Shown: positions 35,707 through 42,534 of the stretch, one piece after another
Layout: every line of letters begins with the position of its first letter
How positions within the stretch are numbered: position 1 is the stretch's first letter
Source of the DNA: Defluviitaleaceae bacterium
GTDB lineage: Bacteria; Bacillota; Clostridia; Lachnospirales; WRAX01
Direction: 5' to 3'
Length of the DNA: 42,534 nucleotides
NCBI GenBank assembly: GCA_009785595.1
Contig: WQVZ01000006.1
Coordinates: 1-42,534, forward strand
Program-made: the position numbers and the translations under genes
Notes under the pieces: generated by a model
Database searches by the model: none
Told to the model about the DNA's origin: nothing
What the model saw: the letters and a program-made list of their open reading frames with translations, nothing else

Positions 35707-35725
35707 ACTATCTCCTTCGTGTCGC

Positions 35726-36982
35726 CTAGTAATTTCCTTCTTCTATCAGTGCCAGCACTGTTTCCAGCGCGTCCATGCCATCTCGGTTAAAATGATGGGG
35801 CATGGTGCCGGCTTCAAGTGGACGCCCGTTACTGTCTATCATATATAGGGCATCAAATTGAAATAATATGCCCGTGTTTGGCGTAGATACTAACAATCGT
35901 GGGCCGCTGAAATTGCCGCCTGTTGTGTCGCCAACAAGAGTGGCAAATCCTGTGTCCTTGGATGCAAATGCGGCTATTTGCGCGGCAGAACTTATATGTC
36001 CATCGGTCAACATCCATATTTTGCCGCCAAAACCTTCCTCTGGTCTTGGTGAAACAGTTAGCCGTCCGGCAATTCCATGGGTCATGCGCTCCATGTCCAC
36101 TAAATTAAGTTGGGGCAGATAATTTTCGGCCAACACTTCATCAATGGGTCTAAGGCCGCCAAAAAACCTAATATTAGCAGTGCCGGCAAGGAGGCTTTGC
36201 GTTTGTATTACACGCTCCCCTGCTTTTACGAAGGAAATGATGTCCATTGTAATGACTTCTTCAATATTCGGACCCATTATGATTTCAAAAAAGAATGACT
36301 CGAACCCACCGGGATTGCCCCTAAGATCCAGTATTAGATGCTCAAAATCTCTAATTTCCTCATAAAAATCTAATATAGCCAAGCCATAAACAAGAGGCAG
36401 TTGCATACTGGGCAACCGAATTAAGGCCGTCTTGCCTTCTTCGATGATCTCTGATGAGGGTGCCATGTTGTCGCCTGGCGGCATATCCGACATTTCAAAA
36501 GTTTCCATCAATTCTTGTATTCTGGGGTCATAAAACCCCCTAACCCGCGGCATATTTAAAACATCTTGCCACCCCGGCAAAGAAAATCCCATAACGTTAT
36601 TATAATATCTCATATTTAATTCAGCATCGTGGATAGCAAAGTGGGCAATGCCAAACAGCGGCAAAAAGCTGTCCATTAAAATTCCGAGGAATATATCCTC
36701 ATCCAGATGTTCACTGGCGGTTATTCTATCACGAGCATCGGCGGCCAGGCTATGCATATCAACGCCGCGAGCCCAATATGCCACATCAAAAACGGCAAAG
36801 TTGGTTTCCAGCACCCACATCATATAGTCCAGGTCGGCCAAAAAATGTTCGCGAGTTAGCTCTTCGCCATCTTCACGTATCAAAAAAATGGGCCTGTCGG
36901 GCGCATTTTCTTCGGCTTGGCTGCAAGCTGCAAGGGCTAAGGCAAACACGATTATGATCAAAGCTATCAACAGCTTTTTCAT
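35726..36982 (-). CDS. S41-type peptidase-like lipoprotein inside the uppS-cdsA block
   Basis: 418 aa. Lipoprotein signal with lipobox LAAC (Cys near residue 20). The C-terminal part has the S41 (tail-specific/C-terminal processing) protease fold: HLILDLRGNPGG (about 226-237), then MLTDGHISSAAQIAAFASKD with the nucleophile candidate Ser331 or Ser332, and VGDTTGGNFSG. No PDZ domain is visible between the N-terminal region and the catalytic part, as in the peptidases of the tricorn/IRBP subgroup. The start overlaps the uppS stop (ATGA). Composition is more AT-rich than its neighbours, so it may be a later addition. The substrate is unknown; the protein should face the outside. Confidence 0.82.
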   Translation of the reverse strand: MKKLLIALIIIVFALALAACSQAEENAPDRPIFLIREDGEELTREHFLADLDYMMWVLETNFAVFDVAYWARGVDMHSLAADARDRITASEHLDEDIFLGILMDSFLPLFGIAHFAIHDAELNMRYYNNVMGFSLPGWQDVLNMPRVRGFYDPRIQELMETFEMSDMPPGDNMAPSSEIIEEGKTALIRLPSMQLPLVYGLAILDFYEEIRDFEHLILDLRGNPGGFESFFFEIIMGPNIEEVITMDIISFVKAGERVIQTQSLLAGTANIRFFGGLRPIDEVLAENYLPQLNLVDMERMTHGIAGRLTVSPRPEEGFGGKIWMLTDGHISSAAQIAAFASKDTGFATLVGDTTGGNFSGPRLLVSTPNTGILFQFDALYMIDSNGRPLEAGTMPHHFNRDGMDALETVLALIEEGNY

Positions 36983-37701
36983 GACCGCCCCCCAAAGCGC
37001 CGCTTTCGTTGCTGGTATTGGGCAACGGCTTGGTACAAATGGTCTATTTTAAAATCCGGCCATAATACGTCCATGGAGACAAGTTCCGCATAGGCGGCCT
37101 GCCACAGCAGAAAGTTAGACAGGCGCATTTCGCCGCTGGTGCGGATTATAAGGTCGGGGTCAGGAAGGCTTGATGTATCAAGATAGGCGGCAAAAGCGTC
37201 CTCGTCAAGGCCGTCCAAATCAACTTTACCCTGGCGAGCGTCCCGGGCCAGCTTGCCCGCCGCCCGCACAATTTCGTCCCGGCCGCCGTAGTTTATGGCA
37301 ATGTTGAGCAGAAGACCGTCATGATTGCGGGTAAGGTCGGCAAGGTGAGCTATTTTGTCTTGTAAACTTGGCTCCAGCCGGGACAGATCGCCTATGGTTC
37401 TCATACGCACATTGTTTTTCTTGGCGTCATTGATGTATTGTTGGATGTATTCGTGCATTAAGCCCATAAGGTCGGATACTTCCTGGGTGTCCCGCTTCCA
37501 ATTTTCCGTGGAAAAAGCGTAAACCGTTAGGACAGCAAACCCATCGGCGTTCATTTGCTCCACAAGACGGCGAAGGGCAGTAGCCCCCGCACGGTGGCCT
37601 GCCGCTCGCCTCATTAGGTATTTTTTTGCCCAGCGCCCATTGCCATCCATAATTATGGCGATATGTTTGGGCAGATTGCTCATGTCAACTTTATACTTCA
37701 T
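36979..37701 (-). CDS. uppS: Isoprenyl (undecaprenyl) diphosphate synthase
   Basis: Builds the C55 lipid carrier for cell wall synthesis; 240 aa from ATG 37701. The start is set by GGAGG (37706-37710) 4 nt upstream; the frame stays open for 36 more codons, but these are encoded by the triple-hairpin repeat and are not family-like. Family motifs: HIAIIMDGNGRWAKK, RRAAGHRAGA, YAFSTENWKR, and DLIIRTSGEMRLSNFLLWQA near the C-terminus (DLIIRTSGE.RLSNF). The repeat tail runs to within two bases of the ribosome site. It overlaps the S41-type gene by four bases. Confidence 0.96.
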   Translation of the reverse strand: MKYKVDMSNLPKHIAIIMDGNGRWAKKYLMRRAAGHRAGATALRRLVEQMNADGFAVLTVYAFSTENWKRDTQEVSDLMGLMHEYIQQYINDAKKNNVRMRTIGDLSRLEPSLQDKIAHLADLTRNHDGLLLNIAINYGGRDEIVRAAGKLARDARQGKVDLDGLDEDAFAAYLDTSSLPDPDLIIRTSGEMRLSNFLLWQAAYAELVSMDVLWPDFKIDHLYQAVAQYQQRKRRFGGRS

Positions 37702-37707
37702 CGGGCC

Positions 37708-37814
37708 TCCGAATCGACCGATACAGTTCGACTGCGAGTACGGAGCGTTTACGCTCCGTGGTTTCTGCGCCGCGTCACGCGGCGTGGGGTTGACGTTGCG
37801 TTTACGCAACGTCG
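37708..37814 (-). repeat. Triple-hairpin repeat, copy 2, in front of uppS
   Basis: Read on the minus strand it matches copy 1 (29901-30007) over the full 107 nt with small changes in the loops and tail; on the plus strand it shows ACGGAGCGT-t-TACGCTCCGT, CGCCGCGT-c-ACGCGGCG and GACGTTGCG-ttta-CGCAACGTC. In the transcript it lies in the frr-uppS spacer. Its end overlaps the uppS ribosome site (GGA). Confidence 0.85.
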
Positions 37815-37843
37815 TAGCAGGACAAAGCGGCCACCAACGGTGG

Positions 37844-38395
37844 TTACACTGTCATAATTTCCTTGGTTTTGCGCTCCACAATTTTGTCAATCTCCTCGTT
37901 CTTTTTGTCTGTAAATTTCTGAATGTCTTCTTTGTCTTTCTTTAAATCGTCTTCGGTTAACTCGCCCTTTTTCTCCGCTTTTTCCATGGTGTCAATGGCA
38001 TCACGGCGTATATTGCGTATAGCTACTTTAGATTCTTCGCCACGTTTTTTTACTTCCCTAGACAAGTCTTTGCGGCGCTCCTCGGTAAGCTCGGGAAAAA
38101 CAAGGCGTATAACCTTGCCGTCATTACCCGGGTTTATGCCTAAATCCGACGCCATTATGGCTTTTTCGATGGCTTTTAACATACCGGGATCCCAGGGGGC
38201 AATTTGCAAAAGACGAGCCTCCGGCACGGTAATATTAGCCACCTGGTTTATGGGGCTGGGTGTGCCGTAGTTGTCCACGGTTATTTTGCTAAGTACATTG
38301 GGGTTGGCTCTACCCGCCCTTATGGTCTCCAGGTCACGCTCAAACGCCGTCACTGTTTTGGCCATTTTCTCTTCAAAAGCCTTGGTGTCTAACAT
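37844..38395 (-). CDS. frr: Ribosome recycling factor
   Basis: Splits post-termination ribosomes with EF-G; 183 aa, normal length. Motifs: the RAGRANPNVL segment, DNYGTPSPINQVANI, LLQIAPWD, PELTEERRKDLSR and VAIRNIRRDA. AAGGAG(GG) upstream of the ATG at 38395. Preceded by pyrH (28 nt) and followed by uppS after 142 nt, most of which is the triple-hairpin repeat. Confidence 0.98.
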   Translation of the reverse strand: MLDTKAFEEKMAKTVTAFERDLETIRAGRANPNVLSKITVDNYGTPSPINQVANITVPEARLLQIAPWDPGMLKAIEKAIMASDLGINPGNDGKVIRLVFPELTEERRKDLSREVKKRGEESKVAIRNIRRDAIDTMEKAEKKGELTEDDLKKDKEDIQKFTDKKNEEIDKIVERKTKEIMTV

Positions 38396-38422
38396 GCTCT
38401 TTCCCTCCTTGGTATGGTTGTT

Positions 38423-39259
38423 TTATACGGTTACTTTTGTACCTATCTCATAAATAGCATCTTCATCCCCGGACACACACTTCGTTATGGCACCGGGTTC
38501 GTTAAGTTCAAATATAATAGACAGTATTTTTTGCTCTTCGCATATAGCTGATGCGGCAATATCTATAACCGTCAGGTTGTTTGTGATAACCTCGCGATAT
38601 GTGATGCTGCGCAACTTTACCGCCCGGTGATTTTGCCTCGGATCGGAGTCATACACCCCATCCACATTTTTTGCAAAAAGCAGGGCATCGGCTTCCAGTT
38701 CCGCGGTACGTATGGCGGCTATTGTGTCCGTAGAGAAAAACGGATGACCCGTGCCCGCGGCAAAAATTACCACATTTTTCTCTGCCATATATTTTAGGGC
38801 CGTTTTTTTTGAAAATTGCTGGGTGACGGTGCCAATGATAACAGGCGTAAGGATGACAGAATCCAACCCGGCTTTTTCGAACATATCTGTAAGGTATACG
38901 GCGTTCATCACCGTGGCCATCATGCCTATTTGGTCGCTGCGCACCTTGTCAATGTCTTCTTTGCTGTCCCGTCCCCGCCAAAAATTGCCGCCGCCCACAA
39001 CCACGGCCACTTCCACACCGCTGTCCACCAGTGATTTAATTTGAGAGATAATGCCGGCAATGATATTATCATCAAAACGCAGGCGCAGTTTTGCTTTGTC
39101 CATTTCCGCGGTTTTTCTGTCTTTATAGGCATCATCAACCGGCCTACCCTCAGCAACGCGACGTTTTGTGTCGTCAATAAAGCCGCCTACATAATGTCTG
39201 GTTTGTTCCATGCCCGCCAGGGCCTCGCCACTAAGCTTTATAACCACCCTTTTATACAT
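38423..39259 (-). CDS. pyrH: UMP kinase with a 41-residue insertion
   Basis: Phosphorylates UMP to UDP; 278 aa, about 40 longer than usual. Family blocks: YKRVVIKLSGEALAG at the N-terminus, VVVGGGNFWRG, DQIGMMATVMNAVYL, GTGHPFFSTDT, AKNVDGVYDSDPR and the C-terminal IYEIGTKV. The extra residues lie between 17 and 58, directly after SGEALAG, where other UmpKs continue into the first helix; the segment is charged (many Lys, Arg, Asp) and contains no repeat I recognise. This loop lies near the UMP site in known structures. GGAG lies 8 nt before the ATG. Confidence 0.95.
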   Translation of the reverse strand: MYKRVVIKLSGEALAGMEQTRHYVGGFIDDTKRRVAEGRPVDDAYKDRKTAEMDKAKLRLRFDDNIIAGIISQIKSLVDSGVEVAVVVGGGNFWRGRDSKEDIDKVRSDQIGMMATVMNAVYLTDMFEKAGLDSVILTPVIIGTVTQQFSKKTALKYMAEKNVVIFAAGTGHPFFSTDTIAAIRTAELEADALLFAKNVDGVYDSDPRQNHRAVKLRSITYREVITNNLTVIDIAASAICEEQKILSIIFELNEPGAITKCVSGDEDAIYEIGTKVTV

Positions 39260-39299
39260 AGTCCACTCCTTGTGTCATTTGTGTTGTTCTTCAATATAT

Positions 39300-39328
39300 A
39301 ATTTATCACAATTTTTGGACAAATGCAA
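39300..39328 (-). promoter_or_regulatory. Candidate promoter of the pyrH operon
   Basis: On the minus strand TTGCAT (complement of 39323-39328), 17-nt spacer, TAAATT (complement of 39300-39305). An alternative is TTGTCC with TATATA. It lies about 40 nt before the pyrH ATG. Confidence 0.4.
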
Positions 39329-39340
39329 TAGAGCCGTGTA

Positions 39341-39353
39341 CAAAATGCCCCTA
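39341..39353 (-). repeat. Possible decayed TAGGGGC repeat after the 61-aa gene
   Basis: TAGGGGCATTTTG on the minus strand matches the TAGGGGC..ATTTTG of the 33746 copy with GGC and the distal arm missing. The TAG is again a stop codon. Low confidence. Confidence 0.3.
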
Positions 39354-39536
39354 TTTCTTCTCTTCTTCTTTCGGCTTGCTTTTTCTGGTCTTTTTGCCGC
39401 TAAAAACCCCGCCCACAGTATTATCCAGAGCATCCTCCGCCTCTGTCAGCACTTTTGCCACATATTCTACATGGGGATGCCTTTTGGCTGGCCGGTACAA
39501 CAATTGCTTTACCCTGTTTTGAAATTTTCTTGTCAT
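39351..39536 (-). CDS. Small charged protein, function unknown
   Basis: 61 aa. AGGTGA lies 7 nt before the ATG at 39536. The N-terminal half is basic (TRKFQNRVKQLLYRPAKRH), the middle is a likely amphipathic helix (VEYVAKVLTEAEDALDN), and the end is Lys/Glu-rich (KTRKSKPKEEEKK). No TM segment or known domain. It lies about 90 nt upstream of pyrH on the same strand, with a candidate promoter between. A nucleic-acid or ribosome partner is only a guess. Confidence 0.65.
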   Translation of the reverse strand: MTRKFQNRVKQLLYRPAKRHPHVEYVAKVLTEAEDALDNTVGGVFSGKKTRKSKPKEEEKK

Positions 39537-39617
39537 AAAAAATCACCTCGTACCAGCATATGTACACCATTGCCACAACTTACCAGTTATATTTATTACA
39601 AAAATATTAATTTGCTA

Positions 39618-39646
39618 TTGACAAAGCAAAATTTGTGTAATATAAT
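39618..39646 (+). promoter_or_regulatory. Perfect consensus sigma-A promoter
   Basis: TTGACA (39618-39623), 17-nt spacer, TATAAT (39641-39646): twelve of twelve bases with ideal spacing. It drives the secreted-protein gene at 39686. Confidence 0.92.
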
Positions 39647-39685
39647 CTTAATAACATAAGGCTTGCGCAGGAGGTCATAATATAT

Positions 39686-40342
39686 ATGACAAAACCATTA
39701 TTGCTGGCAGGCATGGCAATATTATCAATATCTGTCGCTGCGCCGCCTGCTCCTAACTTTCAACATCATATGGAAAGTTATTACATAAATATTAACGAAA
39801 ACGGCAATAGGCCCATAGGCCCGCTGCCATTATACCCGAAAGCTATACCAAATACATATATAGCTAAATACGACGCCACCTGGTTTGGCGAAATAAGCCG
39901 AATTTTTGCCCGTAACACCGACGCCGTTATCCGTGACATAACCACCGGCCGCATATTTAACATGCGGCGTACCTTCGGCACAAACCATGCTGATGTGGAA
40001 CCACTTACCCGCGAGGACGCCGCCATTATGTATGACATATGGGGCGGCCACAGCTGGGAGCGCCGGGCCGTGGTGGTATATGTGGGCAATTATGTTTTTG
40101 CCGGCAGTCTTACCAATTTCCCCCATGCGGGTGTTGACAATGCACCCTCCTTGGCAACTGTCAACAACCGCAGCGGGGGTTATGGCCGGGGTCTTAACTT
40201 TGACGCAGTAAAAGGCAATGGGGTAGATGGCCACATGTGCCTACATTTTGCCGGTAGCCTTATACACGGCAGCAATAGGTCAAACGCCGCCCACCAGCAA
40301 AGGGTGGCAGAAGCCGTGGAATACATAAAAGCCAATTATTAA
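39686..40342 (+). CDS. Secreted protein with a conserved Clostridia C-terminal domain
   Basis: 218 aa. Signal peptide (TKPLLLAGMAILSISVAA, cleavage near 19-22). The mature domain has DVEPLTREDAAIMYDIWGGH, SWERRAVVVYVG, and GVDGHMCLHFAGS followed by HGSNR...AHQQRV near residues 182-208. I have seen this HxCxHF...H pattern at the C-terminus of Clostridia cell-wall proteins; I know no function. Conserved His, Cys and His could be catalytic or bind metal. AGGAGGT lies 10 nt before the ATG, behind a perfect promoter, so expression may be high. A strong terminator follows. Confidence 0.85.
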   Translation: MTKPLLLAGMAILSISVAAPPAPNFQHHMESYYININENGNRPIGPLPLYPKAIPNTYIAKYDATWFGEISRIFARNTDAVIRDITTGRIFNMRRTFGTNHADVEPLTREDAAIMYDIWGGHSWERRAVVVYVGNYVFAGSLTNFPHAGVDNAPSLATVNNRSGGYGRGLNFDAVKGNGVDGHMCLHFAGSLIHGSNRSNAAHQQRVAEAVEYIKANY

Positions 40343-40362
40343 TTTTTGTATGCAGACAAAAC

Positions 40363-40388
40363 AAAACCCCGCACACGCGGGGTTTTTT
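40363..40388. terminator. Terminator between the secreted-protein gene and spoVS
   Basis: AAAACCCCGC-acac-GCGGGGTTTTTT: a 10-bp stem with the A/T ends included, followed by T6; the A-run on the other side makes it usable for spoVS as well. Confidence 0.92.
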
Positions 40389-40390
40389 CG

Positions 40391-40651
40391 TTATCTGCGT
40401 TCGATTACGAACTTGATGGATGTTTTAGAATTGCCGTCAATTTCCAGTTGGGCAAAGGCCGGTATACACACCAGGTCTATGCCGTTGGGGGCCACATAGC
40501 CCCGGGCGATGGCAATGGATTTTACCGCCTGGTTTACGGCGGCGGCACCAATGGTCACTACTTCTACTGCCTCGTTATTGCGCACAACGGCGGCAATGGC
40601 ACCTGCTACGGATTTTGGTACTGAATTTGCTGAGACCTTGAGTGTTTCCAT
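40391..40651 (-). CDS. spoVS: Stage V sporulation protein S
   Basis: 86 aa, the full length of the family: METLKVSANSVPKSVAGAIA at the start, then EVVTIGAAAVNQAVKSIAIA and ARGYVAPNGIDLVC, all hallmarks of SpoVS, an Alba-fold protein. It influences septation and coat and cortex formation in sporulating bacteria. AGGAGG lies 6 nt before the ATG. It supports a spore-forming host, although the family also occurs in non-sporulating bacteria such as Thermus. Its stop lies three bases after the shared terminator. Confidence 0.95.
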   Translation of the reverse strand: METLKVSANSVPKSVAGAIAAVVRNNEAVEVVTIGAAAVNQAVKSIAIARGYVAPNGIDLVCIPAFAQLEIDGNSKTSIKFVIERR

Positions 40652-40733
40652 AAAATTCCTCCTTAGCTATGGATGTTATTGTTATCTTATGTTATAATAC
40701 AAGAATAATGGGGAAATGTAAAGGGGATTTTTT

Positions 40734-41657
40734 ATGAAAAATTGCTTGTTGCAACCGGCGACGCTTAAAAATGGAGATAAAGTAGCCCTTATTGCACCGT
40801 CCAGCCCTCCTTCCTGTGTAAGTCATGTAGATTTTGCCGTAGCGTATTTGCAGAGCCTGGATTTTGTAGTGGCCGAAGGGGCCAGTTGCCGCGCTGCATA
40901 TGGATATTTAGCCGGTGATGACAATCTGCGGGCCAATGATGTGAACTGGGCCTTTGGGGACGAAAGCATACAAGGAATTTTTTGTTTACGAGGCGGCTAT
41001 GGGACGGCACGTATATTGGACAAAATAGATTATAACGCAATACGCCGCAACCCCAAGTTTTTTTGCGGTTACAGCGACATAACAGCCCTGCACACAGCCA
41101 TTAACCAAAAAGCCGGGGTCATGACGTTTCACACACCAATGGTAGGCGAAAAAGGCTTTGACGCGGCGGACGCTTATACCCTGAAACATATGCACAAATA
41201 CATATACAAAACCGATATACGCGGCAAGATAAAAAACCCCGGCGGCCATAGATGGGAATTTTTAGTGCCGGGCATGGCGGAAGGTGTGCTGTGCGGCGGT
41301 AATTTGTCGGTTATGGTCAGCCTTATGGGCACGGCATACGAGCCTGACACGGCGGGCAAGATAATATTTATTGAAGAAATAGGGGAAAAGCCGTATAGGA
41401 TAGACAGAATGCTTAATCAGTTGCACATGGCAGGAAAATTTGATGCTTGCGCCGGGGTGATTTTTGGAGATTTTGCCGATTGTGCACCAAATAATCCCGC
41501 AAGATCTTTGACTGTAAAAGAAATTATGCAAAATTTGCATTTTAATGTCCCGGTGATGTATAATTTTCGTTGTGGGCATTGTTTGCCAACAGCATCTTTA
41601 CCAATGGGAGCCACAGCCAGACTGGATTCTACACTGGATACTTTGATAATTTTGTAG
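40734..41657 (+). CDS. LD-carboxypeptidase, S66 family
   Basis: 307 aa, the size of murein LD-carboxypeptidases (LdcA) and the microcin C self-immunity peptidase MccF. N-terminal GDKVALIAPSSPPS; CLRGGYGTARILDKID; nucleophile Ser114 in GYSDITALHTAI; Glu in IFIEEIGEKPYRIDRML; His in CGHC. The Ser-Glu-His triad of the family is therefore complete. No signal peptide, so it acts inside the cell, probably on recycled tetrapeptides. AAAGGGG precedes the ATG, with a TATAAT at 40693-40698 and a poor -35. Confidence 0.93.
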   Translation: MKNCLLQPATLKNGDKVALIAPSSPPSCVSHVDFAVAYLQSLDFVVAEGASCRAAYGYLAGDDNLRANDVNWAFGDESIQGIFCLRGGYGTARILDKIDYNAIRRNPKFFCGYSDITALHTAINQKAGVMTFHTPMVGEKGFDAADAYTLKHMHKYIYKTDIRGKIKNPGGHRWEFLVPGMAEGVLCGGNLSVMVSLMGTAYEPDTAGKIIFIEEIGEKPYRIDRMLNQLHMAGKFDACAGVIFGDFADCAPNNPARSLTVKEIMQNLHFNVPVMYNFRCGHCLPTASLPMGATARLDSTLDTLIIL

Positions 41658-41690
41658 GAATGTACTAAAGGATTCTTTTTGCACTTTCTT

Positions 41691-41710
41691 GAATTTTCTT
41701 GAATTTTCTT
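41691..41710 (+). repeat. 10-bp direct repeats upstream of the XRE promoter
   Basis: GAATTTTCTT occurs twice in tandem (41691-41700, 41701-41710) after a similar GCACTTTCTT (41681-41690). The units are one helical turn apart and end one base before the -35. Possible operator. Confidence 0.6.
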
Positions 41711-41711
41711 G

Positions 41712-41740
41712 TTTACTTTTGCAATTTCTATTGGTATAAT
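41712..41740 (+). promoter_or_regulatory. Promoter of the XRE regulator
   Basis: TTTACT (41712-41717), 17-nt spacer, TATAAT (41735-41740) with TGG directly before it (extended -10). The leader is about 88 nt and its ends (GTGTAAC and GTTACAC) could pair over a distance. Confidence 0.75.
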
Positions 41741-41834
41741 AACTAACAGCGTGTAACATCCGCGGAGGAGAGGTAGACAAAATAGATTATTTTGACTTGG
41801 TTACACAAAATTTCGCTAGATGGAGGGAAAGCAA

Positions 41835-42317
41835 ATGGAAACTAAAAAGAAAGTAAGACAAGCAAAGGCGCCCACACCCAAAGATTCTAAAGACTATATC
41901 AACGAAAAATGCGTAATTTTTGGCAATAACATGCGCGTAGCCCGCAAAGAAAGAGGCTTTACGTCAGAAGCTCTTGGGAAATTTCTTAAAATTTCCACCG
42001 CATATGTGGGTCTTATCGAAAGAGGAGAGCGCTGCCCAAGCCTGGAAACCTTTATGAAGATTTGTGACTTTTTCGGCGAATCTTACGAAGAAATGCTTAC
42101 ACCGCGCTATGCCCTTAAAATAGCCGAAAGCAAAGCAGCAAGCAAGGTTGAAGCTTCCAGAGACAAAGTAAAGCGCAAGCAAAAAATGGTAGCCGGTATG
42201 TTAAACACCTTTGACGTGGACGAACTGGATCACATCATTGGCATGATTAAAAGCTTTAAAACTTTTAGCCAAATAAAGCAGCCCGAACTTAACGAAGAAG
42301 AGGAAGCTGACGAATAG
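41835..42317 (+). CDS. XRE-family helix-turn-helix regulator
   Basis: 160 aa. The HTH is at about 28-85: CVIFGNNMRVARKERGFTSE, then ALGKFLKISTAYVGLIERGE, and CPSLETFMKICDFFG, the Cro/C1-type fold. The C-terminal part is Lys-rich and helical (KAASKVEASRDKVKRKQKM) and ends with an acidic tail, so it may dimerise there. ATG 41835 is chosen: GGAGGG (41822-41827) lies 7 nt upstream, and the ATG at 41820 lies in that site. Direct repeats next to its promoter suggest self-regulation. Ligand and targets are unknown. Confidence 0.9.
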   Translation: METKKKVRQAKAPTPKDSKDYINEKCVIFGNNMRVARKERGFTSEALGKFLKISTAYVGLIERGERCPSLETFMKICDFFGESYEEMLTPRYALKIAESKAASKVEASRDKVKRKQKMVAGMLNTFDVDELDHIIGMIKSFKTFSQIKQPELNEEEEADE

Positions 42318-42344
42318 GAAGCTGACAATATCACAAATAAGACA

Positions 42345-42382
42345 ACACCAGCTGCACCGTTTGATGCGGCTGGTGTTTTTTA
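42345..42382 (+). terminator. Terminator of the XRE gene
   Basis: ACACCAGC (42345-42352) pairs with GCTGGTGT (42369-42376) around a 16-nt loop that can pair further, followed by six T residues. Confidence 0.85.
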
Positions 42383-42416
42383 TATGTTTTTTATGTTTTT
42401 GGTTCTTTTATTTTTG

Positions 42417-42534
42417 CTAATCCGGTATAATAATTGTCATGCCATAGCGCAAATCTTCCACCCTCATATTATTGGCCGCCAGTATATCCGTGTGCCGCTG
42501 ACCATTGCCATAAAACGCAACCGCTATGGACCAA
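42417..42534 (-). CDS. LysM-domain protein, C-terminal fragment
   Basis: 38 codons and a stop, running off the right edge; no start is present. The translated end includes SIAVAFYGNGQRHTDILAAN then MRVEDLRYGMTIIIPD, a classic LysM repeat end (Y.G.......I..AN.......L..G..(I/L).IP). LysM domains bind peptidoglycan or chitin. The C-terminal position of the LysM is typical of wall hydrolases and of small LysM proteins. It is convergent with the XRE gene. What precedes the LysM cannot be told. Confidence 0.88.
   Translation of the reverse strand, partial: WSIAVAFYGNGQRHTDILAANNMRVEDLRYGMTIIIPD

Noticed and set aside
37702-37809. 36-residue N-terminal extension of UppS
   Set aside because: Encoded by the triple-hairpin repeat; the family start and a GGAGG site place the start at 37701.
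1-42534. CRISPR array, prophage, insertion sequence, tRNA or rRNA
   Set aside because: No regularly spaced repeats, no transposase or phage protein and no tRNA-like clover were seen on reading both strands.

Overview
The window looks like chromosomal DNA of an uncultured, spore-forming Firmicute of the class Clostridia. The grounds are a SpoVS gene, a Clostridia-type 6S RNA, a pyruvate kinase with the Firmicutes C-terminal PEP-utiliser-like domain, a class II (B12-dependent) ribonucleotide reductase, the pyrH-frr-uppS-cdsA-dxr-rseP block, an ECF-transporter core next to truA, strong AGGAGG ribosome binding sites and sigma-A type promoters. Most of the window is housekeeping sequence. I see no phage, transposase, CRISPR array or tRNA. 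The two clearest accessory parts are a more AT-rich metal-transport cluster and a set of small palindromic repeats.

Layout. Minus strand, 1-4125: the start of rpoC and all of rpoB, read from a consensus promoter 190 nt upstream. Plus strand, 4625-13550: a degenerate CoA-disulfide-reductase-like flavoprotein with a rhodanese domain, dnaE, pfkA, a small membrane protein, a GNAT acetyltransferase, pyk, then 6S RNA. Plus strand, 13659-19983: a nine-gene envelope and metal operon. It encodes a Cys/His loop membrane protein, a lipoprotein, a Znu/Tro-type ABC importer, a one-TM protein, an OB-fold-like lipoprotein and a MacB-like permease with its ATPase, and it ends at a perfect 15-bp hairpin. Minus strand, 20044-23415: nrdJ. 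Plus strand, 23704-27769: an unknown protein, ecfA1, ecfA2, ecfT and truA. Plus strand, 27963-32503: a heterodimeric ABC exporter whose two genes are separated by 416 nt of structured DNA, then a GNAT enzyme. Minus strand, 32608-39536: the 61-aa protein gene, pyrH, frr, uppS, an S41-like lipoprotein, cdsA, dxr and rseP. The end holds a secreted protein behind a perfect consensus promoter (+), spoVS (-), an S66 LD-carboxypeptidase (+), an XRE regulator (+) and the C-terminus of a LysM protein (-).

Two repeat families thread through the core genes. One is a short palindrome of the form TAGGGGCG(G/A)...CGCC. In four genes its first three bases are the stop codon, and another copy lies between rpoB and rpoC. 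The other is a 107-nt element of three consecutive hairpins, present twice in opposite orientation: between the two ABC exporter genes and directly in front of uppS. A third repeat type (TGTCATTC/TCGGGCTTG) appears once in a spacer and once inside an open reading frame.

The best candidates for something new are the 13659-19983 cluster, where three different exported proteins share a CCG motif and the binding protein lacks a canonical metal ligand; the triple-hairpin element; the structured spacer inside the ABC exporter operon; the doubled TSCPD domain of NrdJ; and the 41-residue insertion in UMP kinase.
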